Shown: in pieces, positions 1 through 6,727 of the stretch
Position numbering within the stretch: position 1 is the stretch's first letter
Layout: each line of letters begins with the position of its first letter
NCBI GenBank assembly: GCA_949293555.1
Contig: CASFDV010000004.1
Coordinates: 1-64,000, forward strand
Direction: 5' to 3'
Source of the DNA: an uncultured Bacillota bacterium
GTDB taxonomy: Bacteria; Bacillota_I; Bacilli_A; RFN20; CAG-826
DNA: 64,000 nt
Program-made: the position numbers and the translations under genes
Notes under the pieces: generated by a model
What the model was told of the DNA's origin: nothing
The model's database searches: none
Seen by the model: the letters and a program-made list of their open reading frames with translations, nothing else

Positions 1-332
1 TTTCTTTAGCAAGCAAATCCTACTAGGGCCCTGCTTTTCATGCAGTCCTTGGAGCGGGGACTCCGCTCCAGCGTTTACACAAGATTCTGGTTACTCCCTG
101 TGGTTTTCATGGATATGTGCAAGTTTTTGTCTTTACCATTCAAGGAAGCTCGACGGAATTCACTGGTGTTTCAAAATGAAAAGTAAATGTATTTTATGAG
201 TCTCTAGGGCCTTGCCTCCTGCCCCAAGGCCAGCAAATGCCTTTTGACCGATCTCGAGATGCCGTTCGGCCTCCCTTAAGAACAAAGAGCCTCTGAAAAC
301 CTTTCCAATCCCCTTCCCTTTCTCGGAAATCG
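1..332. other. Intergenic, no gene recognised
   Basis: I see no convincing coding frame. A short hairpin (GGAGCGG near 52, CCGCTCC near 64) is present, but it has no adjacent T-run in either direction. The stretch is more AT-rich than the genes beside it. Its left neighbour lies outside the window. Confidence 0.5.
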
Positions 333-359
333 GAAAAAGGCCCCCGCTAAGGGAGCCTT
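333..359 (-). terminator. Rho-independent terminator of the surface-protein pair
   Basis: Read on the minus strand, AAGGCTCCC and GGGGGCCTT form a 9-bp stem with a five-base loop, followed by a T-run. It lies 21 bases after the stop of the 372-residue secreted protein and probably ends the two-gene transcript. Confidence 0.8.
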
Positions 360-379
360 CGGAAGACGTTTGCCTCTCT

Positions 380-1498
380 TTAGGAAAGAAGCGCCTCGTC
401 CGCGGCGATGAGGTCATCGATCCCGGGGATCTCGGTCGTCCCGATGTCCTTCACGGTCATCGTCGCGCGATAGTCGACGGAGAGGTCGTAGGTGACCCAC
501 ACGTCAGGGAAGACGATCTCCAGGACCATCCCCTCCTCGTCGTAGGAAATCTCCCCGTAGGAGGAAAGGTACACCCCGCTTTCGAGGAACTGGCCCGCAT
601 AGAATCCCTCGACCGTGTCCAGGACGCACATCGGGAAGGAGTAGTCGTTCCCATAGGAAGATTCGGAGGCGATGTCGTTCCCGTCCTTCTTCGCGTCGTA
701 GAGGAGCGTTCCCTCCTCGCTCAGCTCGAGGTTGCTGTCCTCGATCTTGAACTCGTCCTCCACCATGTAGCGGAGGTCGTTCGTGTATAGCTCCTTGTAG
801 TCGCCGATCCCCGTGTAGTACGAGTAGTAGTCCGGCGCGCCCTTCACGGGAACCCCGTTCACCATGTCGTAGTCATAGACGATCCCGTCCGGGGAGTTAT
901 AGCTCCCGCCCTCGTAGACGAGCCCGCTATCGGTCGCCCCGTACTGGATGTAGTAGGCATCCTCGGTGTACTTGGCGAGGTTCCCTTTCGTGACAAGGTC
1001 CTCGTAGGCGACCTGGACGTCGGTCGGATAGTCCGTGAAGGCGAGGAGGTCGGCAAGGGAGAGGATATTGCCCGTGTCATCCAGGAAGGCTCCCTTGAGC
1101 TCGACCGTGTAGTTCGCCCCCGTCGCCCAGAGGTAGACGAGGTCCTGGAGTTCGACCGCGCTAGGCGTATGGACTTCATAAAGGGCCTGGGACTTATAGG
1201 AAGGGTCCTCGTCCGAGGTCGCGGTCACGAGGATCCAGCCGTCCGTGTCCCCGACGGTGAGGACGCCATCCTCCGTGATCGAGGCGTCCCCTGTCACCGA
1301 CCAGGTGTAGTCCTCTTCCGTCCCGTCCAGGGAAAGGGCCGCCTCCTGGCCTTGGAAGAGAGGTCCCTCCGGGCCAACGACGTCCCCGAGGTCGGGGAAG
1401 GAGGGGGCGAGGGCGAGGACCGCCTTAATTCCCGTAAGGGGCAGGGCGGAAAGAAGAAGCAATGAGCCCATGATGGCGGGCGCGCATTTCTTGCTCAT
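380..1498 (-). CDS. Secreted protein with N-terminal Ig-like (BIG2-type) segment
   Basis: A 372-residue protein. It starts with a signal-peptide-like segment (basic MSKK, then a hydrophobic stretch at about residues 9-31) and has no lipobox. Residues of roughly 35-105 read like a bacterial Ig-like domain, with the pattern WSVTGDASITEDGVLTVGD followed by VTATS. The rest is rich in Tyr, Asp, Glu and Gly with no family I recognise. The ATG follows the TGA of the upstream lipoprotein gene by one base, and its Shine-Dalgarno AAGGAGG lies inside that gene, so the two are co-transcribed and probably translationally coupled. I infer a cell-surface or extracellular partner of the lipoprotein. The function is unknown. 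Confidence 0.75.
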   Translation of the reverse strand: MSKKCAPAIMGSLLLLSALPLTGIKAVLALAPSFPDLGDVVGPEGPLFQGQEAALSLDGTEEDYTWSVTGDASITEDGVLTVGDTDGWILVTATSDEDPSYKSQALYEVHTPSAVELQDLVYLWATGANYTVELKGAFLDDTGNILSLADLLAFTDYPTDVQVAYEDLVTKGNLAKYTEDAYYIQYGATDSGLVYEGGSYNSPDGIVYDYDMVNGVPVKGAPDYYSYYTGIGDYKELYTNDLRYMVEDEFKIEDSNLELSEEGTLLYDAKKDGNDIASESSYGNDYSFPMCVLDTVEGFYAGQFLESGVYLSSYGEISYDEEGMVLEIVFPDVWVTYDLSVDYRATMTVKDIGTTEIPGIDDLIAADEALLS

Positions 1499-1499
1499 A

Positions 1500-4481
1500 T
1501 CAGAGAGCCTCCTTGGTCAAGACGATCTCGTATTCCTCGGAGAAGTAGCCGCCGTCCACGACGCGGACGAAGGAAAGTCCTCCGAAGGACTCCCCTTCCC
1601 CGAGCAGGACGGACATCGTCTCCGGGCAAAGGGAGAGGTCTCCATCGCCAGCCTCAGTGACCTCGCCGAGGGAAAGGACAAGGCCCGAAAGAGTCGCCTT
1701 CCCGGAGTAGCTGAGGTCGATCTGGGTGACCTCAGGCTCAGCGCCCCAGCCAGAGGGGTCCTCGTAGGTCTCCGTCCCCTTGAGGGTGAGGGTAAAGTCG
1801 GCGACCCCCTCGGCGAACTCGCCGAAGGTGATCTCATAGGCGATATCAAAGGTAATCCCGGAGCCCCAGTCGCTCTCGCTGAAGGTGCCCTTCAAGGTCG
1901 CTCCGGAAAGCTCGGAGGACATGTCAGGGACGGCCTTGATCTCGATCGTGTGGGAGACGCTCTTGGAGGGATCCGCGTTCGCGGTCGCGGTGATCGTGAC
2001 CGTGCCCGGGACGTTTCCGGCCTTCAGGAACCAGCCGTCGCTATAGCCCCAGTCGTCGGTCTTCTCGTAGAGGGAGGCCTCCGTCGTCCCCTTGTCGATG
2101 GAATAGGTCACGCCCGTGTCGGCGATCCCTTCCGTCGGGGTGATCCTCGCGTCGATCTCGACCTCCTCCCCGACGTAGAGGGAGGAAGGAAGCTCGTCGT
2201 ACCAATAGACGGACTCGACCGGGCGGTCAACGACGCGGATCTTAATCGCGACGGGCTCCGCATCCTTCGTCTTGACCGTGATAGTCCCTTCCCCGGACTG
2301 GTAGGAGCGGAAGTAGTAGCCATCCGTCCCGTAGGACTCCGACACGGTGAAGCTCAGATCCTCGGACTCAAGGGAGAACTCCGGGACGTCGATCCCGGGA
2401 AGCGCGGTCCCGGGCTCGCCGTCCTCGAGGAAGAGGTAGATGGTCTCCGAGTTATACACCTCGTAGTAGCCATCCTCCCCGATGGCGATCCGCGAGCCTT
2501 CCAGGTCCTCGTCGTCCCGGAAGAGGCCGACGGAGAAGGAGTCGTAGAAGCAATCGTCGATGGAGAAGAGTCCGCTTTCGTCCACGCCCCGCTCGCCGCT
2601 TTCGGTGGACGCCGTCGCCCCTTCATAGGAATAGGGGGTGTCTTCAGTAATCGCCTCCGCCGTGGAGACGTCCTCGTAGTCGTAGCGGGAGTAGCTGGCC
2701 TCGTAGAGGCGCCCGTCGGTGTAGAAGTGAAGCTCCACGTCGATCACCGTGTAGCTCTCCCAGATGGAGTCGTCCCCGAACTCGAGGTGGATGGAGTAGC
2801 CGTCCCAGGTCTTCTCGACCTCCGCGGACTCGACGTACTCGTCCTGCTGGTAGTCCGTGTAGTCGAATATCGCGAGGGCCTTCTCCATGATGTAGCCGGA
2901 GACGCCTTCGTAGGACTCGCGCATGCCGTAGTCGCCTTCGATCTCGATCGCGCCCCAGGCGTTGACCTTCCTCTCGTATTCCTCGCGCGAGGAAGAGGGG
3001 ACCGCCTCGGGATCGTCGATCACCGAGAGGGCGCCCGTCCCGTCCTTATGGAGGGTGTAGTAGGTGTTATCGAGGATGCCGCGGTAGAAGTACTCGATCG
3101 CGCCGCCGTCGCTTCTCGCCGTGGTGATGGAGTGGCCGTCCTCGTAGGACTCGAAGGAGTAAGCGGTGCCGCTCGCCTTCTCCTCATCGGCGCCCTTGCT
3201 TTCGATGCGGATCTCCGAGCGGGGGCTGACCTCCGGCTCGACCTCGATCGCCGTCCTCATCGCGGAGTACACCTCGCGGAGCAGCGACTCGCTCTCGCTG
3301 ATGGGAACGATGGAGATCGTATCGTAGACCGAGTCGTTCCCTTCGACGGAGGCGGTGACCGTCACCCCCGACCCATAGGGGGCCAGGACGGTGAGGAGGC
3401 CGTTCTCGTCGACGGTAACGTACTCCTGGTCATAGGAGGGGACTTCCCAGCGGACAGGGGCGAAGGACCCTTCCGGCTCGTAGGAGACGGAAAGCTGGTA
3501 GCTCTCCCCCACCACCGCGAGGTAGCGATCGTAATAGGTGTAGTCCTCGTCGAGGACGAGTTCTTCCGCGGGAAGGATGCTGATCGCTTCCGCGGAGGGG
3601 ACGACCTCGACATGGACGAGGTTCATGCCCTCGATCGCGGGGAAGAGATACTCTCCGTCTGCCCCCTCGAGGGCGGTCCCGTTGAGGGTGACTCCCTTCA
3701 CCGTGAAGCCGGGGTCCGGAACGATGGAAAGGGCGATCTCCGTCCCTGCGGGGACGTACTCCCCTTCGTGAGCGATGGTCACTTCCGCGTGCTCGCCGCC
3801 GGAGAGGCGGATGAGCCCCTCCCCCGGACGGGCGATGGAGAAGGCGCCGCCGATGTAGTTCTTGCCCTTGACGACCTCGAACTCGTAGGTGCCCGTCGCG
3901 GGATCGAAGGGGACCTCCTCGCCGTTCAGGGTCAGGGAGGAAAGCTCATAGGTCTCGTCGACCGGGGTAGAGATGACCTTGATCTTCGTCCCCACTATCT
4001 GCCTGCGGTTGTCCCTTTCGATCAGGGTGTCCCCCGCATAGGCGGCAATCGTCCCGTTGGGGTCCTCGGAGGTCACGACGACGGAGCCGTACTCCGCGAC
4101 CGGGTCCTTCGCCTTGAAGGTCGCCCCGGCGACGTTCGGCCCTGCCTGGATGAGGAAGGTGTCGGAGGGAAGAGGCTCCCCGTTCAGGGTGTAGCCCTCG
4201 ACCTCGTAGCCTTCCTCCGGCTCCGCGAGGATCCTCACCTCCGTCCCCACCGGGAGCGCCCCGGTGCGGGAAAGGTGGACCTTCCCGTGAAGAATCCCCT
4301 CCGCGACGGACGGGGCATAGAGCTCCTCCGCCTGGGAAGAGCCGGTCGAAGAGCCGCTTTGGACGGACGAGCCCTCGGAGACGGATGCCGAGCCGCTATA
4401 AACAGGGGGGGTGCATCCGGCGAGCGCTAGCGCCGCGCCCAAGGCGAGAAGCGTCGCCTTGAATCTTTTCTTGGTGGCCAT
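1500..4481 (-). CDS. Large multi-domain surface lipoprotein with Ig-like and Flg_new-type repeats
   Basis: A 993-residue protein. The signal peptide ends in the lipobox LAGC (Cys23), followed by a Ser/Gly-rich linker, so it should be lipid-anchored on the outer face of the membrane. Residues of about 65-295 hold three tandem copies of a small beta repeat of the InlB/Flg_new kind (pattern: VPAGTEIALSIVPDPGF, then VTLNG). Two BIG2-like Ig domains follow, one near 305-395 and one near 710-810 (VESVYWYDELPSSLYVGEEV). A Tyr/Glu-rich domain of unknown type lies between them. AAGGAGG precedes the ATG at good spacing. It is the first gene of a two-gene unit with the secreted protein downstream. The architecture suggests adhesion or ligand binding; the ligand is unknown. 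Confidence 0.8.
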   Translation of the reverse strand: MATKKRFKATLLALGAALALAGCTPPVYSGSASVSEGSSVQSGSSTGSSQAEELYAPSVAEGILHGKVHLSRTGALPVGTEVRILAEPEEGYEVEGYTLNGEPLPSDTFLIQAGPNVAGATFKAKDPVAEYGSVVVTSEDPNGTIAAYAGDTLIERDNRRQIVGTKIKVISTPVDETYELSSLTLNGEEVPFDPATGTYEFEVVKGKNYIGGAFSIARPGEGLIRLSGGEHAEVTIAHEGEYVPAGTEIALSIVPDPGFTVKGVTLNGTALEGADGEYLFPAIEGMNLVHVEVVPSAEAISILPAEELVLDEDYTYYDRYLAVVGESYQLSVSYEPEGSFAPVRWEVPSYDQEYVTVDENGLLTVLAPYGSGVTVTASVEGNDSVYDTISIVPISESESLLREVYSAMRTAIEVEPEVSPRSEIRIESKGADEEKASGTAYSFESYEDGHSITTARSDGGAIEYFYRGILDNTYYTLHKDGTGALSVIDDPEAVPSSSREEYERKVNAWGAIEIEGDYGMRESYEGVSGYIMEKALAIFDYTDYQQDEYVESAEVEKTWDGYSIHLEFGDDSIWESYTVIDVELHFYTDGRLYEASYSRYDYEDVSTAEAITEDTPYSYEGATASTESGERGVDESGLFSIDDCFYDSFSVGLFRDDEDLEGSRIAIGEDGYYEVYNSETIYLFLEDGEPGTALPGIDVPEFSLESEDLSFTVSESYGTDGYYFRSYQSGEGTITVKTKDAEPVAIKIRVVDRPVESVYWYDELPSSLYVGEEVEIDARITPTEGIADTGVTYSIDKGTTEASLYEKTDDWGYSDGWFLKAGNVPGTVTITATANADPSKSVSHTIEIKAVPDMSSELSGATLKGTFSESDWGSGITFDIAYEITFGEFAEGVADFTLTLKGTETYEDPSGWGAEPEVTQIDLSYSGKATLSGLVLSLGEVTEAGDGDLSLCPETMSVLLGEGESFGGLSFVRVVDGGYFSEEYEIVLTKEAL

Positions 4482-4560
4482 AGTCGCCTCCTTGCAACCG
4501 CTTTACTTTACATGGGTTGCCTGCCAAGGCAATAAGGAGCGCATGTAAAAGAAATATCTG

Positions 4561-4586
4561 AAAAAGCCTCCCCTCTCGGGAAGGCT
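4561..4586 (-). terminator. tmRNA terminator
   Basis: On the minus strand, AGCCTTCCC and GGGGAGGCT pair around a GAGA loop and are followed by five T. It sits 11 bases downstream of the tmRNA CCA end. Confidence 0.85.
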
Positions 4587-4597
4587 CTCCGCGCGAG

Positions 4598-5002
4598 TGG
4601 TGGAGTCGAGGGGATTCGAACCCCTGTCCGAAGGATTCCAGGCGACGACTTCTACAGTTTAGGTCCTGCAGGTGTCGCCCCCGGTAAGGCAGAACCATTT
4701 CCCGGGGAGCCCAGGCCCTGAGGGTTTTCGTAGCCCGCCCCGGGCCGGAGGCAGGCTCTTATCGCCCCTGATGACGCCCTGCCCTCCCCCGGGACGCGAG
4801 GGGAGGAGGACGAGCCGGCCCTCCTTCATCATGAGGAGGGAATCCGTGGATTACCTAGTTAGGCCGCGGCGTAGGAGACGCGGGCAGAGCCCTGCCTCCA
4901 AACAGGATAGCTGTTGGCAGTTATCTTTGTGTCGACGTTAGGGCTCGTCACGCCACTGCGATCGAAGTCCGGATGATCCCCCGTCAAAGCCAGAACGACC
5001 CC
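4598..5002 (-). ncRNA. ssrA: Transfer-messenger RNA (tmRNA)
   Basis: The 3' end on the minus strand has a T-arm (GGTTCGAATCCC) followed by CGACTCCACCA with an encoded CCA. The 5' end GGGGTCG pairs with CGACTCC to rebuild the seven-bp acceptor stem. The text after it (TTTGACGGGGG) is the usual tmRNA 5' region. The length is 405 bases in one piece, not permuted. An internal tag frame ends in TAA at 4859-4861. The RNA rescues ribosomes stalled on broken mRNA together with SmpB, which is not in the window, and marks the peptide for proteolysis. Confidence 0.96.
4859..4918 (-). other. tmRNA tag-peptide reading frame
   Basis: The frame in phase with the terminal TAA starts at a GCC resume codon preceded by AAAGATAACT. 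It encodes ANSYPVWRQGSARVSYAAA (19 residues) and then TAA. The end resembles other tags in being Ala-rich and hydrophobic, but it is SYAAA rather than the common ALAA. The resume codon is inferred from position and context; the stop is certain. Confidence 0.7.
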
Positions 5003-5293
5003 ATGGGGCGTATCTCCATCGCGCCGGAAATACGTAGATATGATACGCCATCCATATCGCGGAAACTGCAAATTCTCGCTTTTCGCCGTAATGGGAAATG
5101 TTCAGGAAAAGGGACTAAAACGTTCGACAAAATCTTTTGGTTCCTATCTTTTCCAAGCAAAAGGGGGGGTGAAATTAGTCTACGAAACGTAGGCTTCGCA
5201 TCGGTTGATTGAATTTGCAAGAAATCAATAATCGCGCCCGTAAGCGGGGCGTTCGCATCGAAGCTCCGCGCTTGGGATTTCAGGAGGTAACGC
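5003..5293. promoter_or_regulatory. Divergent control region between tmRNA and the SipW-type operon
   Basis: No gene is seen. Two inverted repeats stand out before the plus-strand operon: CTACG-AAA-CGTAG at 5180-5192 and TTGATT (5205-5210) with AATCAA (5223-5228). The stretch from 5080 to 5230 is clearly more AT-rich than its surroundings and should hold the operon promoter, but I could not fix a confident -35/-10 pair. AGGAGG lies just upstream of the ATG at 5294. Confidence 0.4.
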
Positions 5294-5965
5294 ATGCACA
5301 AGAAATTCCTCACCTTCGCGCTTCCCGTCCTCGGGGCCGCGGCCATCGTCGGATCCGGCTTCTCCGCCTGGACGTTCACCAGCGACGCCCACGCCGCGGA
5401 CGGCATCACTGGCGACATCAGCGTCACCCCGCTCGTCGAGGGGATGAGCGTCGCGCTGAACGCCTCGACCTTCACCCTCACCCTCGACCAGGGCGGCGTC
5501 GGCAACACCAACGTTTCCGAGGGCATCACCTACAGCATCTCCTACGACACCGGGAACACCCTCACCGCCACCCTCACCTGGAAGGACTACGAGAAGCTTC
5601 TCGAGACCAACGACGTCACCATCAAATACTGGGTCGTTCTCGAGACCGAGGACGCCGCCGGCTCCAGCCTTGAAAACGCCGCCACCAACCTCACCAACTG
5701 GATCACCTGGAACGGCAGCTACAATGGAACGAGCAGCGCCGGGACCATCTCCAACAACGGCGGCAGCTACGCCACCAGCACCAGCGGCACCGACACCTAC
5801 GGCACCTGGACCATCGAGATCGGCTCGCTCGACAACATCATCTACACCACCAACAAGCCCGCCGGCGAGAGCGGACCCGCCTCCCACTCGGCCATGATGG
5901 CCGACCTCGACGGCAAGACCTTCAACCTCAACGTCTACTTCGACGCCGTGATCACCGCGAAGTAG
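5294..5965 (+). CDS. Secreted TasA/camelysin-like protein with SipW-type signal peptide
   Basis: A 223-residue protein. Its N-terminus has a short basic start (MHKK), a hydrophobic core and the signature GSGFSAWTF near residues 20-28, the kind of signal peptide cut by SipW in Bacillus (TasA, CalY). The mature part is very rich in Thr, Asn, Ser and Gly, with a beta-rich look and no cysteine. The size is close to that of TasA/CalY, but I cannot claim direct homology beyond the signal region. CAGGAGGTAACGC gives a strong Shine-Dalgarno. Codon use is extremely GC-ending, suggesting high expression. It is the first of four genes ending in a Ser/His signal peptidase. I infer a major extracellular or fibre subunit. 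Confidence 0.75.
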   Translation: MHKKFLTFALPVLGAAAIVGSGFSAWTFTSDAHAADGITGDISVTPLVEGMSVALNASTFTLTLDQGGVGNTNVSEGITYSISYDTGNTLTATLTWKDYEKLLETNDVTIKYWVVLETEDAAGSSLENAATNLTNWITWNGSYNGTSSAGTISNNGGSYATSTSGTDTYGTWTIEIGSLDNIIYTTNKPAGESGPASHSAMMADLDGKTFNLNVYFDAVITAK

Positions 5966-6002
5966 AGCGCCTAGCCTCTCTTCCTCCGACAACCGTCAGC
6001 CG

Positions 6003-6034
6003 AGCGACGGGGTGGGCTCTCCCGTCCCGTCGCT
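6003..6034 (+). repeat. Intercistronic hairpin
   Basis: AGCGACGGG (6003-6011) and CCCGTCGCT (6026-6034) form a perfect 9-bp stem without a following T-run. Lying between the first and second genes of the secretion operon, it may stabilise the upstream message or lower read-through. That would favour the first gene. Confidence 0.6.
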
Positions 6035-6058
6035 TGCTCATTCCAGGAGGGATGCGTT

Positions 6059-6727
6059 TTGCCCAAACTCTCGAGAATCGTCGCGTCCGTCGTGGTTCCC
6101 CTTTTGTCCTTCGGGGCGGTCGTGGGCACCGGGTTTTCGACGTGGACCTTCGATAGCGGCAGTCCTTCCCTCGGGCTAGGCGGTTCCATCAAGGTACGCG
6201 CCCGCGCGGAAATCGGCGAGCTCATCGTCAACGACATCCCTCATGTCGTCTACGGCTCGAACGGGTCCTCGGCCTCGATCCAGCTCTACGAGCACTACCG
6301 CCTCCTCATGAACGGGGAGGACGAGATGAGGCTCGAGTTCGCCCCAAGGAGCATCGACCTTACCTTCAAGGGCTATGCGATCGACGAGACGCTCTCCTAC
6401 GAGCTCAGCTGGTCGATGGAAGGCTTCCAGGCCGGCGAAGGCGGGGAAGCCGCGGAGGCGGAGTTCCTCAAGAGGATCCAGCTCCAGGAAAGCGAGGAGA
6501 CGGTCTCCTCCCTCTCCTTTTCCGCGACGAAGGCGATCATCCCCTCGGCCATCCTGGACGAGGGCAAGGAGAGCGTCATCACCTTTTCTCCCGTCTTCGA
6601 ATGGAAGGACGGGCAGGAGCCGACCAGCACCTACGAGTACTGGGCGCTGAGCGACCTCCTGAACGCGAGCCAGTTCTCGCTGACCGCGACGATCCGCTAC
6701 GCGGGGGAGGACTACCCCGATGCGTAG
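6059..6727 (+). CDS. Second secreted protein with SipW-type signal peptide
   Basis: A 222-residue protein starting with TTG. AGGAGG at 6045-6050 is well placed for that codon, and the ATG at 6052 is out of frame. Residues 5-30 form a hydrophobic segment ending in GTGFSTWTF, nearly the same signature as in the gene before it. The mature region is more acidic and Glu-rich than the first protein, with beta-like stretches, and is not obviously a paralogue of it. Its end overlaps the next gene by eight bases, so translation is probably coupled. I infer a minor component or assembly factor of the same extracellular structure, by analogy with TapA in Bacillus. The analogy is positional only. Confidence 0.7.
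   Translation: MPKLSRIVASVVVPLLSFGAVVGTGFSTWTFDSGSPSLGLGGSIKVRARAEIGELIVNDIPHVVYGSNGSSASIQLYEHYRLLMNGEDEMRLEFAPRSIDLTFKGYAIDETLSYELSWSMEGFQAGEGGEAAEAEFLKRIQLQESEETVSSLSFSATKAIIPSAILDEGKESVITFSPVFEWKDGQEPTSTYEYWALSDLLNASQFSLTATIRYAGEDYPDA

Noticed and set aside
160-417. 85-codon minus-strand frame at the left edge
   Set aside because: It runs through the terminator of the surface-protein unit and shows no protein-like composition.
1470-4430. Uninterrupted 986-codon plus-strand frame opposite the surface lipoprotein
   Set aside because: It mirrors the minus-strand gene. GC-rich third positions remove stops on the opposite strand; the translation is Gly/Val/Asp/Arg-rich without domains, and the minus strand has signal peptide, lipobox and Shine-Dalgarno.
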